Both the position numbers and the translations under genes were made by a program. Below the pieces are notes generated by a model. It did no database searches. It was not told where the DNA came from and worked only from the letters and a program-made list of their open reading frames with translations. Shown here piece after piece: positions 9,686 to 16,468 of a DNA stretch of 64,000 bases (positions within the stretch are counted from its first letter, which is position 1; each line of letters begins with the position of its first letter). Where the stretch lies: NCBI RefSeq assembly GCF_047807365.1, contig NZ_JBLOUI010000003.1:59084-123083 (forward strand), read 5' to 3'. This stretch comes from Peptacetobacter sp900539645 (GTDB lineage Bacteria; Bacillota; Clostridia; Peptostreptococcales; Peptostreptococcaceae).

Positions 9686-9717
9686 ATTGCAAACCACAAA
9701 AATAAGAAGTTTGCAAT
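9686..9717. other. Intergenic hairpin between tRNA genes
   Basis: ATTGCAAAC and GTTTGCAAT form a perfect 9-bp stem with a 14-nt loop between tRNA-Glu and tRNA-Asn. It has no T-run and may be a processing signal or a relic. Confidence 0.5.
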
Positions 9718-9751
9718 AATTATTAAAAATCAATAAAAAGAGGTATTATAA

Positions 9752-9825
9752 CGATTCATTTAGGAATCGAACCTAAGACCTTCTGATTAACAGTCAGACG
9801 CTCTAACCAACTGAGCTAATGAATC
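9752..9825 (-). tRNA. tRNA-Asn (GUU)
   Basis: The acceptor GATTCAT pairs with ATGAATC. Anticodon stem TCTGA/TCAGA encloses CTGTTAA, anticodon GTT. Standard D-arm AGCTCAGTTGGTTAGAGC and T-arm TAGGTTCGATTCCTA. Confidence 0.95.
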
Positions 9826-9834
9826 ATAATTTGG

Positions 9835-9905
9835 CAAGGGTAAAGGGAATCGAACCCTTAACTACGGATTTGGAATCCATCATTTTACCATTAAACTATA
9901 CCCAT
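9835..9905 (-). tRNA. tRNA-Trp (CCA)
   Basis: Acceptor ATGGGTA with TACCCTT (one T-T mismatch). Anticodon stem ATGGA/TCCGT encloses TTCCAAA, anticodon CCA. The 3' CCA is encoded at 9832-9834. The D-arm GTTTAATGGTAAAAT is typical of bacterial tRNA-Trp. Confidence 0.9.
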
Positions 9906-9912
9906 ATAATGG

Positions 9913-9984
9913 GTGCAGAGGTAGGATTTGAACCTACATTACAATGGTTATGAGCCATCTGAGTTACCACTTCTCTACTCTGCA
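9913..9984 (-). tRNA. tRNA with CAU anticodon (elongator Met or Ile2)
   Basis: The acceptor TGCAGAG pairs perfectly with CTCTGCA. Anticodon stem GATGG/CCATT encloses CTCATAA, anticodon CAT. The stem lacks three consecutive G-C pairs and position 1:72 is paired, which argues against an initiator. Met versus lysidine-modified Ile cannot be decided by eye. CCA is encoded at 9910-9912. Confidence 0.9.
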
Positions 9985-10024
9985 ATATCATTTAAAAACT
10001 TATATTAAATTAAAATTTTATTGG

Positions 10025-10098
10025 CTATGGGGACAGGACTTGAACCTGCGAATGGATGAGTCAAAGTCATCTGCGTTTACCAACTTCGCCACCCCACA
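10025..10098 (-). tRNA. tRNA-Gln (UUG)
   Basis: The acceptor TGTGGGG pairs with CCCCATA. Anticodon stem GATGA/TCATC encloses CTTTGAC, anticodon TTG. The T-arm contains GGTTCAAGTCC. CCA is encoded at 10022-10024. Confidence 0.93.
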
Positions 10099-10101
10099 AT
10101 A

Positions 10102-10551
10102 TTTAGATTGGTTACTAGTTATTCCAATCTTCTTCACTTGAGTTACTATTTTATTTTTACTTCGTGTCAGAACTCTCACACGAATTTTTAAGTGCAATCT
10201 TATAAAACTAGAAACTTCTGATTGCCAAAGTTTTCTATGAAAGGAGGTACTATTATAAAATGAACAAATATCACATCTGTTAGGATAGGAGTTGCACCTA
10301 TATTTCCACTAAGGTATTTTTCTTTAAATTACCTAACCACATTAAGAGAGGATTATCCTCTCTGTTCTTATTTAATGATGCAATACAACATCATACAACA
10401 ATCTTTACTAGGACTTATTATTTATCCTTCAAGTCTTTGAAGTATCAATTCTTCAAATTGCATTTAATGGTTGTTCAAAGAAACGATTGTAAGATTTCTT
10501 AACAACATATAAATATATATTTTAATAAATTACTTCCTAGTTTAAATTATT
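10102..10551. other. Gene-free, hairpin-rich spacer between HU gene and tRNA array
   Basis: No gene is visible in this stretch. It contains AGATTGG/CCAATCT (about 10106-10131), TTCGTGT/ACACGAA (about 10161-10183), an H-type pseudoknot-like set GCAATC/GATTGC interleaved with TAGAAACT/AGTTTTCTA (about 10194-10242), and AGAGAGGA/TCCTCTCT (about 10344-10362). On the minus strand this would be the 5' part of the tRNA precursor, so these may be processing elements or decayed tRNA or ncRNA genes. Confidence 0.45.
10279..10338 (-). ncRNA. tRNA-like element, probably a decayed tRNA
   Basis: On the minus strand GTTAGG at the 5' end pairs with CCTAAC at the 3' end. A T-arm-like hairpin ATAGG-TGCAACT-CCTAT sits directly before the 3' acceptor strand, as in a tRNA. 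A D-arm-like ATTT/AAAT stem is present, but the anticodon stem is only two or three pairs and the total length is about 60 nt. It lies at the head of the tRNA array. A functional tRNA is unlikely; a relic or tRNA-like structure fits. Confidence 0.4.
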
Positions 10552-10821
10552 TTATAAACAAGCTTCTTTTAGAGATTTCATAGCTTTAAGTTTTGGTACT
10601 ATTTTATCTTCTGTATGATAAGGTTCACCAGTCATTGGAGAAACTCCATCTCTACCTTTTTGAAGTCTAGTAGCAAATTTCACACCAAAAACTGTTATTT
10701 CATCTTCATTTTTCATAACATCTTTTAGTACAACTTCTGTAGCATCTAAAACTTCTTTTACTTGTTTCTGAGTTAATTCTGTTGTCACAGCAACAGTTTT
10801 AATTAATTCCTGTTTTTTCAT
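10552..10821 (-). CDS. HU/IHF-family DNA-binding protein
   Basis: An 89-residue protein of exactly the family's size. Residues 1-40 match the HU helical dimerisation body (MKKQELIKTVA...TQKQVKEVLDAT) and the rest matches the beta-arm region (ITVFGVKF...). Histone-like proteins bend DNA and are often phage-encoded to help replication, packaging or recombination. It starts at ATG behind AAGGAGAAAG and heads the transcript leading into the tRNA array. Confidence 0.92.
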   Translation of the reverse strand: MKKQELIKTVAVTTELTQKQVKEVLDATEVVLKDVMKNEDEITVFGVKFATRLQKGRDGVSPMTGEPYHTEDKIVPKLKAMKSLKEACL

Positions 10822-10919
10822 AATTTAACTTTCTCCTTATTTTCTTACTTTTTAATTTATAAATGATATAAATACCGAATGAGAAGAGCATATCCATTAC
10901 TTCCTCTTATTTAATAATA

Positions 10920-10948
10920 TATCATTTATTTTGAATTAGGTATCAACT
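10920..10948 (-). promoter_or_regulatory. Putative promoter of the HU gene / tRNA transcript
   Basis: On the minus strand TTGATA (10948-10943) is followed 17 bp later by GATATA (10925-10920). The -35 region and its flank (TTGATACCTAATT) match the family of phage promoters seen elsewhere in the window, but the -10 is weaker. Confidence 0.5.
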
Positions 10949-11079
10949 TATTATTTAATTACCTCTTCATATATAATAAGATTTGAGAAGGAATTTTTTA
11001 AGGTAGTTTTAGTCCTTGATGTAAATTAATGTAAACTAAATTTATTTTACAATACTTAAATTATAGATGTTTATTTAAT

Positions 11080-12402
11080 TTACACAGCTTTACATTCTTT
11101 ACATTGAGAATGATATTTACCCTTTCCTTTTTTATGAAATCTTTGAACTAATTTTATTTCACCACATTTAGAACATTTTTTATATTCACCTTTATTTATA
11201 TTTAGATAATACCAATCTTCTAATTCTTCAATATAAGTATTTATAATGCAATCAATAGATTGATTAAGTATATCATTTACACTTTGTGGTTTCATATCTA
11301 GTATTTCAGCTATACCTTTACCACCTCTATATTTATCTTTAGATATTGGTAAATCTCTCATCCAAAGGTCTAATACTTCCTTCTGTCTATCTGTGAATTT
11401 AGTTCTCTTTATAAGATTTTCTAAATCTGTTTTTATGCAAGATAAATCATTTTGTAAATCTTCACTGCAAGAAACTTGTAATAAGCTTTTAACGTGTTCC
11501 CTATCCATCAAATCAAGATAATCCCAATTAGGACACCCATTATCTTTTAAAGGTTGTTTCCATTTTATAGGTCTAGCAAAAGCTATCTTTGAATCGATAG
11601 AATCGTTTTTAAGGCTTTTTAAATTCTTCTTTAACATATACTTCCTTTTATTTTCTTCTGGCGTTAAGAACTGTTTTTTACCAAGTTCTTTATATTCTTT
11701 AAGAATATTATTATAAGCGTCGGTATAATCTTTGACTACAGGATATTTTTTTACATCATCTGCTGTTACAACATCTTTGATTTCTTTTTTATAATTCTTT
11801 TCCATTTTAAATACAGCGAATTCAGGACTAGTACTATTAGAAGATAACCCATTTACAGTACATTCTTCTTTTATAGCTCTTAAAAATAATTCTCTTGAGT
11901 TATATATTTTCATTTTTTCTTCTTCATTTTCTACATTATCTTTAGCTAATATATAACTACCTAATATTTCTAAAGCTTTAGCAACATTACTTTCGCTATA
12001 TAAAGTATCAGAAGTGTTTAAATGAAGTTTAATATTAGAAGTATCCCCTACTTCTCTCCAAGAACTTTTGTGTAAATAATCATTTTCGTAAAGAAATTCT
12101 TCAGGAATATAATCGTTTTCATCACACCATTTGATAAATTCATTATAATTTAAAGCTATTTCATAATCATCATCTATATAGAATTTACCATTAGTATTTA
12201 ATTTAATTTCACCTTTTTGTTCAAATATTGTTTCCCATATTTTATCAGGAACTTCTATATTATTTATATTTTTTATTCCTAATTTATCTTTTACAAAATC
12301 TATTCTTTCTTCTACATTTTCTAAGTTATAATTAATATTTCTAGTATAATCTTCTATTTTTTTATTATCTATTTCTCCGTAAAAATTATTATTATTAAAC
12401 AT
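11080..12402 (-). CDS. Sigma-region-4-like protein with C-terminal zinc ribbon
   Basis: A 440-residue protein with AAAGGAG before its ATG. The first 330 residues are helical, charged and unrecognised. Residues about 335-400 read like a sigma-70 region 4 helix-turn-helix (FTDRQKEVLDLWM...GIAEILDMKPQSVNDILNQSI). The last 35 residues form a CSKCG...CKECK zinc ribbon closely similar in style to the one in the protein at 7023-7946. A phage transcription factor or DNA-recognition subunit is the best inference. It is the only candidate in the window for a phage-specific promoter-recognition factor. Confidence 0.55.
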   Translation of the reverse strand: MFNNNNFYGEIDNKKIEDYTRNINYNLENVEERIDFVKDKLGIKNINNIEVPDKIWETIFEQKGEIKLNTNGKFYIDDDYEIALNYNEFIKWCDENDYIPEEFLYENDYLHKSSWREVGDTSNIKLHLNTSDTLYSESNVAKALEILGSYILAKDNVENEEEKMKIYNSRELFLRAIKEECTVNGLSSNSTSPEFAVFKMEKNYKKEIKDVVTADDVKKYPVVKDYTDAYNNILKEYKELGKKQFLTPEENKRKYMLKKNLKSLKNDSIDSKIAFARPIKWKQPLKDNGCPNWDYLDLMDREHVKSLLQVSCSEDLQNDLSCIKTDLENLIKRTKFTDRQKEVLDLWMRDLPISKDKYRGGKGIAEILDMKPQSVNDILNQSIDCIINTYIEELEDWYYLNINKGEYKKCSKCGEIKLVQRFHKKGKGKYHSQCKECKAV

Positions 12403-12561
12403 TATTTTTAAATTTTTCTCCTTTATCTAAGTAATTTATTTATAGGAAAGGTATTATCTGAGATAAAGTTAATAATTTTTATAATATTTATTAGAGATTT
12501 ATTATATTCTTAAAAGTAGAAGTAAAATATATTCTTATTTTTTCTAGGTAAATATTATAGG

Positions 12562-12642
12562 CTCAAAAAAAGCAATTCTAAAACTCATTTTAAGCAATTC
12601 AGTACTCAAAAAAAGCAATTACTTGCTCAAAAAGTACTAGCA
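12562..12642. repeat. Iteron array A: four repeats with 21-22 bp period
   Basis: CTCAAAAAAAGCAATTC (12562-12578), CTCATTTTAAGCAATTC (12584-12600), CTCAAAAAAAGCAATTA (12605-12621) and a partial CTCAAAAAGTACTAG (from 12626) start 22, 21 and 21 bp apart, two helical turns each. Such arrays are typical of Rep-protein binding sites at plasmid origins. The array lies just past the Rep-like gene at 12763-13350. Confidence 0.7.
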
Positions 12643-12684
12643 TATTATAGTCTTATTATAGTTCTATTATAGTCTTTATTATAG
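12643..12684. repeat. Iteron array B: four TATTATAG repeats with 11-12 bp period
   Basis: TATTATAG occurs at 12643, 12654, 12665 and 12677, one helical turn apart, and is followed by the palindrome CGACTAAAGTCG (about 12697-12708). Together with array A it makes the 12403-12762 spacer a strong candidate origin or Rep-controlled region. The unbroken AT-richness could also act as a DNA unwinding element. Confidence 0.65.
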
Positions 12685-12762
12685 CTTTTTCCTCATCGAC
12701 TAAAGTCGAATCGTAAAAAGGTCATTCTTCAACAATAAACTAAAATCTAATCTTACAATTTA

Positions 12763-13350
12763 TTATTCTTTAATTCTAAATTTATATCTTTTAATATTCT
12801 TATTTTCTATAAACTCAAAATAATAATTATACTCAATTAAATTATTCTCTTTTAAATTGTCGATGTACTTTTTAATAGTTCTAGTTGTATTTAATTCTGA
12901 TAATCCAATATTCTTAGCTATATAACCTAATTCAATATTCTTTTCTTTAATATCAGCTAATAAATATCTTAAAATTAAATAAGTTTTTATTTCATTACTT
13001 GTTAAAGTTAAAAGTTTTTCTACTTCTTTATCAGATAATAAAACAAAATTATTATTTAATTCATTGAACCTATATATTTGCTTTAATTCAAAATTTTCAT
13101 TAAGCACAGTATCTTTTTCAATTAAATTAAATTTTAAAAAGTTTTTAATCAACTTATTTAAATTGCCTTTACTAATATTCAATTTTCCTAAAAAATAATT
13201 TTTGTTTAAATAATAATTACTATTATAAACGTATCTAAAATCTAAGTTTTTGTTATAGGTACTATCTTTTAAAAATGTTAAATATATCCTATAATCAATA
13301 TCTTTGTTCATTAAGTATTCTTCTTCTGTTGAAATTGCATACTTACACAA
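12763..13350 (-). CDS. Winged-helix Rep-like protein
   Basis: A 195-residue protein starting with TTG at 13350 behind AGAGGTGAT. It shows two winged-helix-like segments: residues about 50-75 (LGKLNISKGNLNKLIKNFL) and about 115-170 (LTLTSNEIKTYLIL...IAKNIGLSELNTTRTIKKYIDNL). The layout resembles plasmid replication initiators, and two iteron arrays lie directly after it. A paralogue with the same N-terminal phrase (DYRIYLTFL versus DYRAYIILL) is encoded at 31004-31585. Replication initiation is inferred, not shown; a transcription regulator is the alternative. Confidence 0.55.
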   Translation of the reverse strand: MCKYAISTEEEYLMNKDIDYRIYLTFLKDSTYNKNLDFRYVYNSNYYLNKNYFLGKLNISKGNLNKLIKNFLKFNLIEKDTVLNENFELKQIYRFNELNNNFVLLSDKEVEKLLTLTSNEIKTYLILRYLLADIKEKNIELGYIAKNIGLSELNTTRTIKKYIDNLKENNLIEYNYYFEFIENKNIKRYKFRIKE

Positions 13351-13378
13351 TATTTATCACCTCTCTTTCTATACTTAT

Positions 13379-13407
13379 ATTATACCATATTTAAAATAGA
13401 GTATCAA
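13379..13407 (-). promoter_or_regulatory. Sigma-A promoter for the Rep-like gene
   Basis: On the minus strand TTGATA and TATAAT are separated by 17 bp, and the spacer (CTCTATTTTAAATATGG) matches the spacer consensus of the window's other strong promoters. Confidence 0.85.
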
Positions 13408-13433
13408 GTAATAGTTAATTTTATACATTAAAA

Positions 13434-13464
13434 TAAGGGCTATTATTAATTATAATAACCCTTA
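13434..13464 (-). terminator. Terminator after parMR
   Basis: TAAGGG-TATTAT pairs with ATAATA-CCCTTA and is followed by TTTT on the minus strand, just after the ParR-like stop. Confidence 0.7.
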
Positions 13465-13470
13465 TAAAAA

Positions 13471-13722
13471 TTAAAAATTATATATATCATCTAGTTCGGC
13501 ATCTATCATTTCTTTCTGAACATCTTTTTCTGTTTTCTTATAATCTTTTATTTCTATATTAGAATTTCCTATAGTTATAGGCATTGTTTTTAACATTTCC
13601 CATTCTAATATAATTCTCTCAATAGCTACAGTTCTATTTTTAAGTTTATACTCATCTTTATAATTATCTATGATATTTATTATATCTTGTGATAGATATA
13701 TACTTAATTGCTTTTTTGCCAT
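13471..13722 (-). CDS. parR: ParR-like centromere-binding protein
   Basis: An 83-residue protein whose N-terminus reads like a ribbon-helix-helix (KKQLSIYLSQDIINIIDNYK...NRTVAIERIILEWE), followed by an acidic tail of the kind that contacts the actin-like filament. Its ATG overlaps the stop codon of the ParM-like gene (TAATG), so the two are coupled. It would bind the repeat array at 14756-14897 and link plasmid DNA to ParM filaments. The ParR call depends strongly on this operon context. Confidence 0.75.
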   Translation of the reverse strand: MAKKQLSIYLSQDIINIIDNYKDEYKLKNRTVAIERIILEWEMLKTMPITIGNSNIEIKDYKKTEKDVQKEMIDAELDDIYNF

Positions 13723-14681
13723 TAGAATTTACCTTTTTGACTTCTAAATTCTGCTACTTCATATAGACCTTTAGCTGTAGCCATTTGTGAATCTTCTAAT
13801 ATTTTAAAATTATCATCAAAAGTCATATTTAAAGCTGTACCACCTGCTATATATACGTCCATTTCATTCAAATTCTTCCAAGACGCTTCTATTTCTTGTC
13901 CTATTTGTTCTGATATAGCTTCATAACCTCTTTGTTTAAGGTAGTCATAACTATCTGATGAATCTATTTCAGCAACTGATTTATTTATATTACTTTCTTT
14001 TAATAATATCTGAGAAACATATTGTAATACATTTCTATTACCTATTTCTAATGTTGTAGAATATTTATCATTAAATCTAAAACCTTTATCATAATAAGCT
14101 AATTCTGTACTTCTAAAACCAACTGAAACTAATCCTACTGGTTTATTCATATTAGGTAACCCATTTAAAGCGTGGAATAGAGCAGAATCTGCTTCTCTGA
14201 ATATAGATATATTTGCTATTGTAACTTCTTTTAATCCACCATTTATTTTATCTTCCACTTTAAATATTTTACCTTTATATTTTTCTACTATAGCATTTAA
14301 AGTTTCAGCATTGAATATCTTATATGGTACACCCATCATTATTTTTACTTCTTTAGCTACTGCTATTTTAGAAAATGTTATAGCCATTAATTCTTCAACT
14401 ACAGAAGATAATTTAGAATCTTTACTATTACTTATTGGTACATAACCTTCTATTTCAGCAAATTTACCACCAAATATTTTTTTACCATCATATTCAACAT
14501 ATATAGGTTCTTCATAATTTGAATAATCTAAACCATCTCTTCCATCAGAAGTGATTGATTTAAAAATACATTCTTTTTTATTATTATTAAACTCAGAATA
14601 TGCTTTTACATATCCTCTACCTATATCTAATCCAATAATCTGTATAGGTGCTTTTACTTCTTTTACATCATTTTCATTCAT
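13722..14681 (-). CDS. parM: ParM-like actin-family partition ATPase
   Basis: A 319-residue actin-fold protein. The phosphate-1 loop is GLDIGRGYVK (residues 17-26), phosphate-2 is VSVGFRSTE (185-193) and the adenosine motif is YIAGGTALN (277-285). Length and motif spacing fit the ParM/StbA/Alp group of segregation proteins. It polymerises to push plasmid copies apart. A good ribosome binding site AAGGAGGT precedes the ATG. It is followed by a ParR-like gene and preceded by direct repeats, giving a complete type II partition cassette inside a phage genome. Confidence 0.85.
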   Translation of the reverse strand: MNENDVKEVKAPIQIIGLDIGRGYVKAYSEFNNNKKECIFKSITSDGRDGLDYSNYEEPIYVEYDGKKIFGGKFAEIEGYVPISNSKDSKLSSVVEELMAITFSKIAVAKEVKIMMGVPYKIFNAETLNAIVEKYKGKIFKVEDKINGGLKEVTIANISIFREADSALFHALNGLPNMNKPVGLVSVGFRSTELAYYDKGFRFNDKYSTTLEIGNRNVLQYVSQILLKESNINKSVAEIDSSDSYDYLKQRGYEAISEQIGQEIEASWKNLNEMDVYIAGGTALNMTFDDNFKILEDSQMATAKGLYEVAEFRSQKGKF

Positions 14682-14711
14682 TTTTTCATTACCTCCTTCA
14701 TTTATATTTCT

Positions 14712-14740
14712 ATTATAACATATTTTTCATATTTTAACAA
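14712..14740 (-). promoter_or_regulatory. parMR promoter
   Basis: On the minus strand TTGTTA (14740-14735) and TATAAT (14717-14712) are separated by 17 bp. The promoter abuts the repeat array, so ParR binding could repress it, as in known ParMRC systems. Confidence 0.75.
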
Positions 14741-14755
14741 TGTGTTTACAATGTT

Positions 14756-14897
14756 TTTACACCTTGTTTTTGTAGTGTTTTTTGTAATTTTACACCTTGT
14801 TTTCAACGTGTTTACACCTTGTTTTATACTTTACAGACTGATTTTTAATCATTTACTCTACAAACAACGTGTTTACACCTTGTTTACACCTTGTTTT
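14756..14897. repeat. parC-like centromere: five copies of TTTACACCTTGTTTT
   Basis: Copies of the 15-mer TTTACACCTTGTTTT start at 14756, 14789, 14811, 14872 (last base missing) and 14883. The last two are spaced exactly 11 bp. Partial copies (GTGTTTACA) lie at about 14742. Direct repeats upstream of a parM promoter are the hallmark of a type II centromere. Confidence 0.8.
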
Positions 14898-15740
14898 ATA
14901 TTTTCTATAATTTACATTCATTTTTCTTAAAAAATTGTGTAAAATTGCAAGTTTTTATGCAACTTTCATACATTTTTACTTAATTTTTTACTAATTTGCA
15001 GACTGAAAAAACCTATATTTTCTAGTATTTAATCTTGATTTTTGATGAAAAATCATAAAATTTTCATTTTCTTACTCATACTAAACCACATATTTTCTAG
15101 TGTAATTCAGTCTGTAATTCAGTCTACATTCAGTCTGTAGCCTAGATATTATGTAGTTTTAAAAAATCATCAAAATTATTGGAAAATATAGGCTAAAAAA
15201 TTCGAGATGTGGAAATTTAGCGACTAATTACGTTCACAACAAAATAATTGACACCTTTTTATGAAAATATCCCCGCATTACTAATTTTTATAAAAACATA
15301 TAATATATTATTATATGTAAAACAGCTACAACCATTGAAATTTCAACATTTTTAAATTTGTTTAGATACTTTTTTAGATACTTTTTAATAGATTTTCTTT
15401 TTCAAAAAAATATGCTAAAACAATATCTAATGTTATTTTTTTAAGTTTTTTATATAGATTAATATTAATATTTAATATAATGTGTGTTATTTAATTACTT
15501 AAAAAAATAAAAAAATAAAAAACAAAAATAATAAACATTTAAACAACTAGGTCTATTAATAGCTCAGCTTAATGCTTCAAACATATATAAAAGATATATC
15601 CAAACATTAGTTATATGAATATGTACAAGTTTATTTTGATATTCTTTTTTAAATTTTTCTTACATTATACGGCTTTTTAAAAATTAATAATCTGAAAAAG
15701 GAGATCTCCTTTTTTGCAGCATAAAAAAAAGAGTAGTTGA
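14898..15740. other. AT-rich non-coding region with CAGTCTG repeats
   Basis: No gene is visible. ATTCAGTCT starts at 15105, 15117 and 15128 (11-12 bp period), with inverted copies CAGACTGA at about 14834 and 14999. TATTTTCTAGT occurs twice (about 15018 and 15091), and a TTGAAATTTCAA palindrome lies at 15335-15346. Long A/T runs follow to about 15600. It may be part of an origin or a second regulator-binding region. Confidence 0.5.
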
Positions 15741-15750
15741 CTACTCTTTT
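15723..15750 (-). terminator. Terminator of the ribbon-helix-helix gene
   Basis: AAAAGAGTAG pairs with CTACTCTTTT around a TTGA loop, with eight T on the minus strand; it overlaps the gene's last codons. Confidence 0.8.
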
Positions 15751-15941
15751 AGTTCTTCTATGTCTACATTACTAATAGCTCCGTTCTTTTTCTCCCAACA
15801 CTCTATATATTTAATTAAATATCTTTCAATAATTCCATTTATAGGTTTTTTTGATTTATTAGAAATATATTTAATTTTATAATAGACTTCTGGAGTCAAT
15901 CGCACACCTACATTCTTCTTTTTATTATAATCTTTTTTCAT
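15741..15941 (-). CDS. Ribbon-helix-helix (CopG-like) regulator
   Basis: A 66-residue protein. ATG at 15939-15941 is preferred because AGGAGG lies nine bases upstream; a longer frame exists but lacks a ribosome binding site. VGVRLTPEVYYKIKYISNKSKKPINGIIERYL-type sequence matches a CopG/Arc-like strand plus two helices. Such small proteins repress plasmid copy number or partition genes. The palindrome TTGAAATTTCAA (15962-15973) in its 5' untranslated region and the TTGAC...GTCAA palindrome in the divergent promoter at 16024 are possible operators. Confidence 0.7.
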   Translation of the reverse strand: MKKDYNKKKNVGVRLTPEVYYKIKYISNKSKKPINGIIERYLIKYIECWEKKNGAISNVDIEELKE

Positions 15942-15961
15942 TTTTTTAATCCTCCTAAACG

Positions 15962-15973
15962 TTGAAATTTCAA
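15962..15973. promoter_or_regulatory. Palindrome TTGAAATTTCAA in the leader of the RHH gene
   Basis: A perfect 12-bp palindrome, placed between the transcription start region and the ribosome binding site. The same 12-mer occurs at 15335-15346 and inside the terminator at 27738-27765. An operator is plausible. Confidence 0.4.
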
Positions 15974-16023
15974 TCTTTTTATTTTGTTTTAATAATATCA
16001 CAAAAAAATTTTTAAAAAAAGTA

Positions 16024-16052
16024 TTGACACTATCGTCAACGACATTTATAAT
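16024..16052 (+). promoter_or_regulatory. Strong plus-strand promoter with overlapping palindrome
   Basis: TTGACA and TATAAT are separated by 17 bp. TTGAC-ACTATC-GTCAA is an inverted repeat covering the -35 box, a likely operator. It initiates the rightward early genes. Confidence 0.8.
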
Positions 16053-16192
16053 TAAGTCATAGCAACAAGGAAAATAAAAAAAATAAATTTAACTCACATC
16101 TTTTAAAGTGTTTCTTTTATCAATTTCATTTTGATAAAAACACTATTCTAATTTAAAATTAAATTTATTTTTAAAAATTTCTAAAAAGCTAT

Positions 16193-16218
16193 TGACAAAT
16201 TTAAAATTAGGTATTAAG
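16193..16218 (+). promoter_or_regulatory. Second putative rightward promoter
   Basis: TTGACA followed by a 17-bp spacer and TAAGAT; another TTGACA lies about 30 bp further on. It precedes the structured RNA at 16282-16367. Confidence 0.45.
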
Positions 16219-16281
16219 ATTAAGTTGACAAGTGAAATTGAATTTTACTTGATAATAAAAGCACTTTGAAAATTTAATAAT

Positions 16282-16367
16282 AGTCGGAAAAGTCCTGCAG
16301 GGCAGGGCGTTGGCAGGTAGAAATTAAAGATATTCTATCTAACCTATAAGGATGAGAGAACGCGACT
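16282..16367 (+). ncRNA. GC-rich three-way-junction RNA, riboswitch-like
   Basis: In a very AT-rich neighbourhood this 86-nt stretch is conspicuously G-rich. AGTCG (16282-16286) closes on CGACT (16363-16367). Inside, CCTGC (16294-16298) pairs with GCAGG (16313-16317), and directly adjacent TAGAA (16318-16322) pairs with TTCTA (16333-16337), giving a three-way junction with an AAGGATGAGAGAACG joining strand. It sits between the early promoters and the first rightward gene. No known riboswitch or ribozyme consensus was recognised. Confidence 0.5.
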
Positions 16368-16468
16368 TTAAATAATGGATAAAATGGAAAATATATCTTT
16401 TAAAAAGCTGAATCATTTTTTTCAATATCGTAAAAAATAAAAAATAAAAAATAAAGGAGGTGAAAAAT

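Noticed and set aside
9944..10141. Plus-strand ORF across the tRNA array
   Set aside because: It is the antisense of two perfectly folding tRNAs and has no convincing context.
14742..14930. Plus-strand ORF of about 60 codons across the centromere repeats
   Set aside because: Its translation is only the repeated TTTACACCTTGTTTT pattern; no ribosome binding site.
16282..16367. Hammerhead ribozyme
   Set aside because: There is a three-way junction, but the required CTGATGA core and GAAA strand are absent.
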